In this document: piece after piece, positions 1 through 5,605 of the stretch
How positions within the stretch are numbered: position 1 is the stretch's first letter
Layout of the letters: each line of letters opens with the position of its first letter
DNA from: Actinomycetes bacterium
GTDB lineage: Bacteria; Actinomycetota; Acidimicrobiia; Acidimicrobiales; Acidimicrobiaceae
DNA length: 7,790 bases
Reading direction: 5' to 3'
Assembly: GCA_021823045.1 (NCBI GenBank)
Contig: JAKAPB010000074.1
Location: 1-7,790 of the forward strand
The notes under the pieces: model-generated
What the model saw: the letters and a program-made list of their open reading frames with translations, nothing else
What the model was told of the DNA's origin: nothing
Databases searched by the model: none
Translations under genes and position numbers: made by a program

Positions 1-38
1 ATTCGAGATTGAACTGAATTTTGGTCTAAGTTAGCTAA

Positions 39-584
39 ATGAGGGTACTCGGCGGAACTTCTAAGGGAAAGAAGATAAAGGCTCCACCAGGCTTGCTTAC
101 GAGACCTACGTCGGCTCGGGTCAAAAAGTCGCTATTTGGCATGCTCAGTACTCGAATCGACTTCTTCGGAATAACAGTCCTCGATTTGTTTGCCGGTTCT
201 GGCTCGCTTGGGTTAGAGGCAATTTCGAGAGGTGCGAGTCAAGTAGAGTTCGTGGATTCAGCCCACAACGCCGTCCGGGTGCTGAAGCAGAATGTCTTAG
301 GCATACCCCCCGACATAGCACGGACATCCGCAATAAAGTCTCCAGCCGTTCCTTTTTTGAAAAATCGAATTTCGACAAATGCCCATTACGATTTAGTCTT
401 TTGCGATCCTCCCTATCTTTTTGACGATTGGAATGAGCTTTTGGGTTACGTGATTCAAGTTATGACAAAAGACTCGATTATCGTAATCGAGAGCGACCGT
501 GAAGTAACTTTGCCCGAGGGCCTCAGTGTTCTGAAGGTAAAGGACTACGGTTCAACTGTTATAACACTGGCAAGTTTGGCCTAG
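39..584 (+). CDS. rsmD: 16S rRNA (guanine966-N2)-methyltransferase RsmD
   Basis: This 181-residue protein is an S-adenosylmethionine-dependent methyltransferase. By family, it methylates N2 of G966 (E. coli numbering) in 16S rRNA on the assembling 30S subunit. The N-terminus has the family pattern: MRVLGG at 1-6, then the basic APPGLLTRPTSARVKKSLF region at 15-33. The SAM-binding motif I, LDLFAGSGSLGLE, is at 48-60. Motif IV is FCDPPY at 121-126, the DPPY form of the (D/N)PPY catalytic loop. Length matches the family (about 180-200). The ATG follows an in-frame TAA (36-38) directly, so no longer start exists, and no convincing Shine-Dalgarno is visible. The next gene, coaD, begins 19 bases downstream; rsmD-coaD pairing is very common in bacteria. 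Identification is confident. Confidence 0.95.
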   Translation: MRVLGGTSKGKKIKAPPGLLTRPTSARVKKSLFGMLSTRIDFFGITVLDLFAGSGSLGLEAISRGASQVEFVDSAHNAVRVLKQNVLGIPPDIARTSAIKSPAVPFLKNRISTNAHYDLVFCDPPYLFDDWNELLGYVIQVMTKDSIIVIESDREVTLPEGLSVLKVKDYGSTVITLASLA

Positions 585-594
585 ACACTACTTT

Positions 595-599
595 GGAGG
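595..599 (+). promoter_or_regulatory. Shine-Dalgarno of coaD
   Basis: GGAGG lies four bases before the coaD ATG at 604. It supports that start and independent translation of coaD within the rsmD-coaD transcript. Confidence 0.7.
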
Positions 600-603
600 C
601 TAG

Positions 604-1083
604 ATGATAAAGGCGCTCTACCCGGGCTCTTTCGACCCTTTTCACAATGGCCATGTCGAAATAGTCGAAAGGGCGTCATTGCTATTTGACTCAGTTGTCG
701 TGGCGGCGATGCGCAATCCACAAAAGGCCGATCCGCTATTTTCGCTAGAAGAACGACAAGAGATGATCGTGGAGGCGGTTTGCCATATCAAAAATGTCGA
801 AGTTGTGTCGCTGTCCACCCTGGTTGTAGACCTCGCTATCAATCTTGGAGCAAGCGTGATAGTCAGGGGCCTTCGTGTTGTTTCCGACTTCGAGGTTGAA
901 CTGCAGATGGCGCAGATGAATCGTAAACTATCCGATATCGATACGGTTTTTATACCAACTTCGGCCGAATATTCCTTTTTGGCTTCGAAGCTCCTGAGGG
1001 AGGTCGCTAGTTTCGGCGGGAATGTTTCGGCGATGGTGCCTAAGGTGGTGGCGGATGCGCTCGACGCGAAGTTCGGAAGATGA
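604..1083 (+). CDS. coaD: Phosphopantetheine adenylyltransferase CoaD
   Basis: This 159-residue enzyme catalyses the penultimate step of coenzyme A synthesis: 4'-phosphopantetheine plus ATP gives dephospho-CoA and pyrophosphate, in the cytosol. The nucleotidyltransferase signature YPGSFDPFHNGH is at 6-17, with the HxGH ATP-binding motif at 14-17. RGLR at 88-91 and the following DFEVELQMAQMNR stretch match the substrate-binding core. SFLASKLLREVASFGG at 124-139 is the counterpart of the C-terminal ISSSLVKEVA motif. Length is typical (about 160). The stop at 1081-1083 lies inside the next gene, which begins at 1055 in another frame. The CoA made here supplies the phosphopantetheine arm of AcpP, encoded further along the same strand. 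Identification is very confident. Confidence 0.97.
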   Translation: MIKALYPGSFDPFHNGHVEIVERASLLFDSVVVAAMRNPQKADPLFSLEERQEMIVEAVCHIKNVEVVSLSTLVVDLAINLGASVIVRGLRVVSDFEVELQMAQMNRKLSDIDTVFIPTSAEYSFLASKLLREVASFGGNVSAMVPKVVADALDAKFGR

Positions 1084-1654
1084 TCAAGGCTCAAATGAGG
1101 ATCCCGCCGAAGGGGAGAGAAGCTTAAAAGAATTACTCGATCGCTTGGTATCCATGGCCCAACAGGCTAAGACCATGCCTCTGTCGTCGTCGATTCTGCT
1201 TCCAAGGGACGAGCTGCTAGAAGTGCTCGAACTTGCCCGAACTAATCTCCCGAGGGAACTAAAGCAGGCGCAGTGGATGCTGCGCGAGAAGCAGGAGTTT
1301 TTAGATCGGGTTGAGCTAGAAGCTGAAGAGATAATGCAGGCGGCGCGGGCAAGGTCAGAGGGGCTAGTGGCCAAGACCGAAATCGTCCGGCAAGCTACCC
1401 TGACCGCCTCAAATATCGTTCAAAGCGCCAAGGAGGAGGCCTCCAAATTGAAGCTGGACGCCTCCGACTACGCTGACCAGAAGCTAGCGTCTTTGGAAAT
1501 AGTGCTAGAGCGGACCCTCAAGACGATCAGGGCTGGAAGGGAGAGGCTCTCACCGCCTTTGATGGGTCTCGAAAACCCTTCAGAGCTTTCCGACAAGCAT
1601 TCAGCCGAGTTGGATGCCTTTTTTGACCAGGATACCGGTAGCCAAGATGAATAG
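1055..1654 (+). CDS. SepIVA/DivIVA-like coiled-coil protein
   Basis: The product has 199 residues from the chosen ATG. After an acidic N-terminus (7-21) comes an amphipathic segment, LKELLDRLVSMAQQAKTMP (24-42). SSSILLPRDELLEVLE (44-59) follows, then a long charged Ala/Glu/Lys-rich helix of about 66-150 that looks like a coiled coil. The C-terminal block holds DYADQKLASLE (138-148) and TLKTIRAGRERL (154-165), followed by an acidic tail. From memory, mycobacterial SepIVA (Rv2927c), encoded beside yceD and rnc, shares the P-R-x-(D/E)-(L/V)-L-E-L and Y-x-D-x-KLA-x-(L/F)-E blocks, so I infer a role in septum or cell-envelope growth. Automatic annotation may call such proteins ATP-synthase subunit B-like because of the helix. 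The start at 1055 has AAGGTGG (1042-1048) in front and overlaps coaD by 29 bases; ATG 1022 (no clear SD) and ATG 1154 are alternatives. Confidence 0.7.
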   Translation: MRSTRSSEDDQGSNEDPAEGERSLKELLDRLVSMAQQAKTMPLSSSILLPRDELLEVLELARTNLPRELKQAQWMLREKQEFLDRVELEAEEIMQAARARSEGLVAKTEIVRQATLTASNIVQSAKEEASKLKLDASDYADQKLASLEIVLERTLKTIRAGRERLSPPLMGLENPSELSDKHSAELDAFFDQDTGSQDE

Positions 1655-2162
1655 GGATTTTAGCTTTGGAGTAACCAAGATGCTTAGGGACCCTGCAATC
1701 GTAAGGCCGCTTGATATGCAGGGGCAGATACCCGAGATTTTCGTAACTTCGTCGTGGATTGCGAACAACGAGATCATCAGACTCGAAGGCATAGCTGAAT
1801 CGGTCCACGAGGGGATCCTAGTCAAGGCGGTCATTTCCACTAAATGGTTAGGGGAGTGCGTTCGCTGCCTCTCGTCTGCTTCTGGCGACCTGAAGGTCTC
1901 TGTAATTGAGCTTTTCGAGGAGAAAGCGGACCCTGAAGGGGATACCTATCCTTTCGACGGTGATTTAGTCGATCTATCGGAGATGGTTAAAGACAATCTG
2001 GTACTGGAACTCCCCCTTGTTCCGCTTTGCAAGAAGGACTGCAAAGGACTTTGCCAGCACTGTGGTCAAAACTTGAATTTAGGATCGTGCGAATGCGATG
2101 ACAAGGTGATCGACCCTATCTGGGAGTCGCTTTCCGAGCTAGAGTTTCCCGAAGAGACCTAG
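1647..2162 (+). CDS. yceD: YceD family (DUF177) protein, 23S rRNA accumulation
   Basis: This 171-residue protein belongs to the DUF177/YceD family, found next to rpmF in many bacteria and linked in E. coli and plants to accumulation of 23S rRNA. The exact activity is not known. The N-terminal FSFGVTKMLRDPAIVRPL (5-22) fits the family's opening. A CxxC pair at 71/74 (GECVRCL) is followed by an acidic strand region. The C-terminal cysteine cluster C128, C132, C136, C139, C148, C150 includes the hallmark DCKGLCQHCGQNLN (131-144), a probable metal site. ATG 1647 overlaps the previous stop by eight bases and gives the expected N-terminus; ATG 1614 would add eleven residues that do not resemble the family. 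The rpmF gene follows after 128 bases. Confidence 0.9.
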   Translation: MNRDFSFGVTKMLRDPAIVRPLDMQGQIPEIFVTSSWIANNEIIRLEGIAESVHEGILVKAVISTKWLGECVRCLSSASGDLKVSVIELFEEKADPEGDTYPFDGDLVDLSEMVKDNLVLELPLVPLCKKDCKGLCQHCGQNLNLGSCECDDKVIDPIWESLSELEFPEET

Positions 2163-2290
2163 CAAATGATTCTGTAGGTCTCCTTCGAGTTTGACGATGC
2201 GAATGCTGCAGCGAAGTTGCGTTGCGGATACTAGCCTGTAGCGGCGCATGGGGAAGTCCTATGTCAACGATTTATACCTTGTGAGTAGAG
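2163..2290 (+). promoter_or_regulatory. Leader region of rpmF
   Basis: This 128-base gap is the second-longest non-coding stretch in a tightly packed block. It contains a possible RNA hairpin: CATGGG (2247-2252) pairs with CCTATG (2258-2263), with one G-T wobble and a five-base loop. A smaller stem, GCAGC/GTTGC (2208-2220), lies upstream. A TTGACG hexamer sits at 2191-2196 but has no well-spaced -10 partner, so I do not call a promoter. No intrinsic terminator (stem followed by a T run) is seen. The ribosome site for rpmF is weak, a GAGTAGAG stretch directly before the ATG. Confidence 0.3.
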
Positions 2291-2470
2291 ATGGCTGTAC
2301 CCAAGAAGAAGACATCAAAGGCCAAAGGCCGAAGCCGAAAGGCGAGCGCTTGGCGGTTAGAGCTCCCGAACAGGAGTACCTGCCCGTCTTGTCGCGTTTC
2401 TAAGCGTCCTCACCACGTCTGTGGTAATTGTGGATGGTACAAAGGCCGCCAGGCAGTTGAGGTTAGTTAG
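2291..2470 (+). CDS. rpmF: 50S ribosomal protein L32 (four-cysteine form)
   Basis: This 59-residue protein is bL32 of the large ribosomal subunit. The N-terminus MAVPKKKTSKAKGRSRKA (1-18) is the classic L32 opening, a lysine/arginine-rich tail that contacts 23S rRNA. Two CxxC pairs, C31-P-S-C34 and C44-G-N-C47, form a zinc ribbon, so this is the zinc-binding form rather than the cysteine-free paralog seen in some bacteria. HHVCGNCGWYKGRQ (41-54) is typical of the family. The gene is short and easily missed. Its position between yceD and plsX is the widespread yceD-rpmF-plsX order. The stop codon lies within a TTAG tandem repeat that runs up to the plsX start. Confidence 0.96.
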   Translation: MAVPKKKTSKAKGRSRKASAWRLELPNRSTCPSCRVSKRPHHVCGNCGWYKGRQAVEVS

Positions 2471-2477
2471 TTAGTTG
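2463..2477 (+). repeat. TTAG tandem repeat at the rpmF/plsX junction
   Basis: Three exact TTAG copies (2463-2474) run directly into TTG (2475-2477). The second copy includes the rpmF stop TAG (2468-2470), a further TAG lies at 2472-2474, and the TTG is the plsX start. A length change of one unit would alter the spacing or frame at this junction. The repeat is short and may be chance. Confidence 0.6.
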
Positions 2478-3461
2478 ACGGTATCGGTAGCTGTAGACCT
2501 AGAGGGCGGTGATGGTGCCCCTTCGGTCATTGTTGAGGGGGTCGAGGCTGCACTAGCGCAGCTGGACGTTCGCATTCTCGCCGTAGGCCGCAGCTCGTCG
2601 CTAGCACTTTTACAATCCCATGATCGCCTTGAGCTAATCGAGGCGAGTGAGGTTATTTCAATGGACGAGGAGCCTGCGTCCTCCGTTCGGTCAAAGAGGG
2701 ACTCGTCGCTGGTTCGCTGTGCAGAGTTAGTTCGGGACAGGGTGGCAGAGGCTACATTCTCCGCTGGTAACACTGGGGCCGCAATGGCCGCAGCTCTGTT
2801 TAAGATGGGGCGAATCTCTAAAGTATCGAGGCCTGCCATCGTCACTCCCATTCCGGTGCCTGGTTCTACTCCGACGGCGCTATTGGACTCGGGGGCTAAC
2901 GCTGAGTGCTCACCATCGTGGCTCGTGCAGTTTGCGATTATGGGTTCCGTATATGCCACCGAGCGGCTGGGCATCGAGTCCCCGAAGGTCGGTCTGCTGT
3001 CCATTGGAGAAGAGAAGTCGAAGGGAAATTCTCTGGTAAAGGAGACCCACGAGCTTCTCAAGCTGACCCATGGAATCAACTTTATCGGAAATGTCGAAGG
3101 CCGAGATGTAATGTCAGAGCGCGTAGACGTTGTGGTCGCTGATGGGTTTGTCGGAAATGTTGTTTTGAAGACTCTCGAAGGCGCGATGAAAACCGCAGCC
3201 AGGGCAGTGCTGGAAGCGCTTTCCTTAGGCGAAGACGGCAAAGAATTTGCGGAGAAAGCACTTCAAAAATTGATCCCACTGCTCGGTGAACTCAGTGCGG
3301 ATACTTATGGTGGGGCCGCTCTACTAGGTGTCAACGGATTGACCCTTATCGGGCATGGTTCGTCTTCGTCCCATGCAGTTGTCAATGGAATAGCTACTGC
3401 CGTTTCGCTTGCGGAACACGACCTGGTGAGCAGACTCCGAAGGGCGATAGCCGAGGGATAG
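2475..3461 (+). CDS. plsX: Phosphate acyltransferase PlsX
   Basis: This 328-residue enzyme converts acyl-ACP and phosphate to acyl-phosphate, which PlsY uses to start phospholipid synthesis at the membrane. The opening VAVDLEGGDGAP (5-16) matches the family's (V/I)AVDAMGGDxAP, with LE in place of AM. Further signatures are SAGNTGAAMAAALFKMGRI (96-114), LLDSGANAEC (136-145), VGLLSIGEEKSKGNSLVKE (172-190), FIGNVEGRD (203-211), VADGFVGNVVLK (221-232) and YGGAALLGVNG (278-288) with IGHGSSS (292-298). Length is usual (about 330). The start is TTG: an in-frame stop lies immediately before it (2472-2474), and it yields the expected N-terminus. Only four bases separate it from rpmF, so coupled translation is likely. 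Its substrate carrier may be the AcpP encoded downstream. Confidence 0.96.
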   Translation: MTVSVAVDLEGGDGAPSVIVEGVEAALAQLDVRILAVGRSSSLALLQSHDRLELIEASEVISMDEEPASSVRSKRDSSLVRCAELVRDRVAEATFSAGNTGAAMAAALFKMGRISKVSRPAIVTPIPVPGSTPTALLDSGANAECSPSWLVQFAIMGSVYATERLGIESPKVGLLSIGEEKSKGNSLVKETHELLKLTHGINFIGNVEGRDVMSERVDVVVADGFVGNVVLKTLEGAMKTAARAVLEALSLGEDGKEFAEKALQKLIPLLGELSADTYGGAALLGVNGLTLIGHGSSSSHAVVNGIATAVSLAEHDLVSRLRRAIAEG

Positions 3462-3598
3462 CTTGAGGCCGTTACTCCTTGGGCATCTTTTCCTCGGAGT
3501 TACAGGCGCGTGAGAGCTAATCGACACCACGCCGTGTACCTTGTTGAATTGGACCGGAGTTTCATAAAAGGTTTGCAGCCCTAGATAAGGATGAAAAA
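3462..3598 (+). promoter_or_regulatory. plsX-acpP spacer with possible promoter
   Basis: This 137-base gap is the longest non-coding stretch in the window. An imperfect inverted repeat, GTTACTCC (3471-3478) with GGAGTTAC (3496-3503), has one mismatch and a 17-base loop; no T tract follows, so it is a poor intrinsic terminator. A weak promoter-like pair is TTGTTG (3541-3546) and CATAAA (3563-3568) with 16 bases between. AAGG at 3587-3590 is a well-spaced ribosome site for acpP. A separate acpP promoter would fit the high demand for ACP, but the sequence evidence is weak. Confidence 0.3.
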
Positions 3599-3871
3599 AT
3601 GAGCGCACTCAGCAGGGACGAGATCTTCAGTTCGATCCGAGATCACCTTGCGGACATCTTAGAGATTGATCCCGCCAAGATTTCAGAGAACTCCTCATTT
3701 GTTGACGATCTCGACGCTGACTCTCTCGCGTTAATCGAACTTGTCGAAGCGATTGAGGAGGAGTTCTCCAAAGGAGATCACGTCTTTAGGATTGAAGATG
3801 AGGAGCTCGAAGAGCTCAAGACGGTCAGGGATTCGGTGGACTACGTTGTGCAGAAGCTCGGAAGCAATTAA
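3599..3871 (+). CDS. acpP: Acyl carrier protein AcpP
   Basis: This 90-residue acidic protein carries growing acyl chains on a 4'-phosphopantetheine arm in type II fatty-acid synthesis. The attachment motif DLDADSLALIELVEAIEEEF lies at 37-56, with the modified serine at S42. The N-terminal helix (about 7-22) and FVDDL (34-38) fit the fold. Between helix II and the TVRDSVDYV block (75-83) the stretch SKGDHVFRIEDEELEELK is about five residues longer than in E. coli AcpP, which together with the ends makes the protein longer than the usual 77-82. ATG 3599 has AAGG eight bases upstream. It sits after plsX and before rnc, a common bacterial grouping. A carrier dedicated to another pathway cannot be excluded, but the operon favours the fatty-acid ACP. 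Confidence 0.93.
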   Translation: MSALSRDEIFSSIRDHLADILEIDPAKISENSSFVDDLDADSLALIELVEAIEEEFSKGDHVFRIEDEELEELKTVRDSVDYVVQKLGSN

Positions 3872-3920
3872 CCGGGGTTCCAATTGTCGCTGGAGTGCCG
3901 TCTAAGACGTCCCTCGGTGA

Positions 3921-3955
3921 CTTGGACTTTGGCGGAGCTCAGATTCGCCACCAAG
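3921..3955 (+). promoter_or_regulatory. Hairpin in the rnc leader overlapping the SD
   Basis: CTTGG (3921-3925) pairs with CCAAG (3951-3955), and inside it GGCG (3931-3934) pairs with CGCC (3946-3949). The internal loop is asymmetric and the apical loop has 11 bases. The right arm covers the first three bases (AAG) of the Shine-Dalgarno of rnc. Stability has not been computed. Confidence 0.35.
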
Positions 3956-3960
3956 GAGGT
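3953..3960 (+). promoter_or_regulatory. Shine-Dalgarno that sets the rnc start
   Basis: AAGGAGGT is a near-perfect ribosome binding site three bases before ATG 3964. It is the strongest such site in the window and decides the rnc start in favour of 3964 over the in-frame GTG at 3895, which has no comparable site. Confidence 0.8.
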
Positions 3961-3963
3961 CTA

Positions 3964-4662
3964 ATGAGTCAGGCCTTTAGAAGGTTGAACCGGGAGTTAG
4001 CCGATATTCTTCCACGCGGCTTGATCGGGTCAAAAAGCCTAGATTTGGCTTTCAAACATCGTTCGTTAGTCAAGGAGTGCGATGTCGAGTCGAACGAGAG
4101 ACTCGAATTCTTAGGCGACGCAGTGTTGCAGATAGCGGTTTCCGATTACCTCTTCAATCGACTTGTCGATATCCCTGAAGGTGTATTGACGAAGCTAAGA
4201 GCGTCGGTGGTCAATTCAGCGGTTCTTGCAGCAGTCGCTAGGCGCTATTCAATCGGAGACGTTATCGAGATGTCTAAAGGTGAGGAGTCTTCCGGAGGGA
4301 GGTCTAAAGGCTCGATACTTGCCGACTGCGTCGAGGCCATTTTTGGTGCTTGCTACGTGGAATGCGGCTTTGAGGTGGCGTGTGAATTTGTCACCGTCCT
4401 GCTCGGTGAAGAGATGGAAGCGGTCGTTGAAAATCCTGTTGCCTTGGGGGACTACAAATCGAGCCTGCAAGAGTATCTCGCTCGTAGGTCCCTAGTCCCA
4501 ACTTATGAGATGTCCTGGGATGGCCCCGATCATGCTCGAACCTTTTATGCCAAGGTCTTCGCCGACGACGATCTCCTTGGAGATGGAACTGGGTTCTCTA
4601 AGAAGCAGGCTCAGCAGGAAGCTGCCAAGAATGCGCTTTTAGAGCTCGGTGTCGAGGTATAA
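3964..4662 (+). CDS. rnc: Ribonuclease III
   Basis: This 232-residue endonuclease cleaves double-stranded RNA, chiefly in rRNA precursor processing and mRNA control. The catalytic domain holds the signature NERLEFLGD at 44-52, with E45, E48 and D52 matching E. coli E38, E41 and D45. LADCVEAIFGACY at 119-131 provides D121 and E124, matching D114 and E117, so all metal-binding residues are present. A C-terminal double-stranded-RNA-binding domain spans about 162-230 and ends with GFSKKQAQQEAAKNAL (210-225). Length is typical (220-250). An in-frame GTG at 3895 would add 23 residues without family similarity. The stop TAA is followed directly by the mutM GTG. In other bacteria RNase III cleaves its own leader, which is relevant to the hairpin just upstream. 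Confidence 0.95.
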   Translation: MSQAFRRLNRELADILPRGLIGSKSLDLAFKHRSLVKECDVESNERLEFLGDAVLQIAVSDYLFNRLVDIPEGVLTKLRASVVNSAVLAAVARRYSIGDVIEMSKGEESSGGRSKGSILADCVEAIFGACYVECGFEVACEFVTVLLGEEMEAVVENPVALGDYKSSLQEYLARRSLVPTYEMSWDGPDHARTFYAKVFADDDLLGDGTGFSKKQAQQEAAKNALLELGVEV

Positions 4663-5574
4663 GTGCCTGAATTGCCGGAGGTTGAAACGGTTAGGTCCGA
4701 TCTGGAGAGAAAGGTGTTGGGGGATCAGATCCTGAGTTCGTTTCTAGATAGATCTCGGGTTTTTAGGGATCTTGACGAGGCGGCATTGCAGGAGCGTCCC
4801 CTGATGGGACGCTACCTTCTCGGAATTTTCAGATGGGGTAAGTTTATCCTAATGGTGCTCGGTCCGAATCTGAGGATTCTGGAGAGGGATCCAGATCGGC
4901 GGATTTTCCTCGAAGAAGGTCTTCTAAGGGAGCGGAACCTTAGCATTTTGGTTCTACACCTCGGGATGTCGGGTCAGATTCTGCTACTGGGTGAGGGAGA
5001 CTCCGTGCCGCCGCATTCGCACATGATCCTAGGGCTCGCTTCCAAACTAAAGCTTGTATATTGCGATCCGCGTTCCTTCGGTAGGGTGTTTTTTGCTTCA
5101 GGGATTGGCACTGGGCCAGTGAAAGAGCTTCAACACCTCGGAGCGGATCCCTTGGCGGAGTTTTCCGACCTGTTCTTTGGTTTTGAGCTAATGGCCCGAT
5201 CGTCAGCCGGGATTAAGGCTCAAATGTTAGATCAGAGGAAAGTCTGCGGTATAGGTAATATTTACGCCGATGAAATACTCATTAGAAGCGGAGTTCACCC
5301 TCGAAGAAGGGGTTTGACCCTCAAAGGGGACGAGGTCCTGAACCTGGCTCAAACGACACACGAGACACTCGTCGAAGCCGTCAAATTGCGTGGTTCCTCT
5401 CTCAAGGATCTAAGGTACAGGGATCTTTTCGGAGAGATCGGACAGTTTCAGAATTTCCACTTGGCTTACCAAAAGGATGGTCAGGCTTGCAAAGTATGCG
5501 GTTGCGAAATTACCAGGGAAAAGTTCCAAGGGCGCCATTCGCATTATTGTCCTATCTGTCAACCATTGATCTAG
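4663..5574 (+). CDS. mutM: Formamidopyrimidine-DNA glycosylase MutM/Fpg
   Basis: This 303-residue bifunctional glycosylase/AP lyase removes 8-oxoguanine and formamidopyrimidines from DNA. MPELPEVETV (1-10) supplies the catalytic proline (P2 in this count) and glutamate (E3) after Met removal. K60 in RWGKF is the conserved hairpin lysine. The residues filling the gap left by the flipped base are M102 (HLGMSG, 99-104), R137 and F139 (DPRSFG, 135-140). VCGIGNIYADE (194-204) is the helix-two-turn-helix signature. The C-terminal zinc finger uses C276, C279, C296 and C299, with R291 in its hairpin. Between K60 and H99 there is an insertion of about 25 residues relative to E. coli Fpg, rich in charge (about 70-92), which accounts for much of the extra length over the usual 270-290. 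The GTG start abuts the rnc stop, with GAGG at 4654-4657. Confidence 0.95.
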   Translation: MPELPEVETVRSDLERKVLGDQILSSFLDRSRVFRDLDEAALQERPLMGRYLLGIFRWGKFILMVLGPNLRILERDPDRRIFLEEGLLRERNLSILVLHLGMSGQILLLGEGDSVPPHSHMILGLASKLKLVYCDPRSFGRVFFASGIGTGPVKELQHLGADPLAEFSDLFFGFELMARSSAGIKAQMLDQRKVCGIGNIYADEILIRSGVHPRRRGLTLKGDEVLNLAQTTHETLVEAVKLRGSSLKDLRYRDLFGEIGQFQNFHLAYQKDGQACKVCGCEITREKFQGRHSHYCPICQPLI

Positions 5575-5605
5575 GCCAACTTCGAGAAGGATTCCGGCGA
5601 TAATT

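Noticed and set aside
2..34. Possible C-terminal tail of an upstream gene (FEIELNFGLS then stop).
   Set aside because: It is the longest open stretch before rsmD, but ten residues with no recognisable motif cannot be told from chance.
642..1094. Minus-strand open frame of 150 codons opposite coaD.
   Set aside because: It is antisense to an unambiguous coaD, Ser/Thr-rich with no motif.
1614..1646. Upstream ATG adding eleven residues to YceD.
   Set aside because: The family N-terminus begins around MNRDFSFG, and ATG 1647 gives the common short overlap with the preceding stop.
2248..2403. A 51-codon ATG frame overlapping the rpmF leader and gene (MGKSYVNDL...).
   Set aside because: It is in another frame from the certain L32 gene, has no good ribosome site and resembles nothing; a shadow frame.
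2471..3241. Long open frame on the minus strand (256 codons) opposite plsX.
   Set aside because: It lies opposite the strongly conserved plsX coding frame, and its product is a low-complexity Ser/Arg/Thr-rich string. It is explained by codon bias of the real gene.
3471..3503. Intrinsic terminator after plsX.
   Set aside because: The stem is imperfect, the loop is long and no T run follows.
3591..3602. Three-codon frame ATG-AAA-AAA-TGA whose stop overlaps the acpP start.
   Set aside because: The AAGG site abuts this ATG with no spacing and is better placed for ATG 3599, so translation is unlikely.
3895..3963. GTG start adding 23 residues to RNase III.
   Set aside because: The GTG has no Shine-Dalgarno and the extension has no family similarity, while ATG 3964 follows a near-perfect AAGGAGGT.
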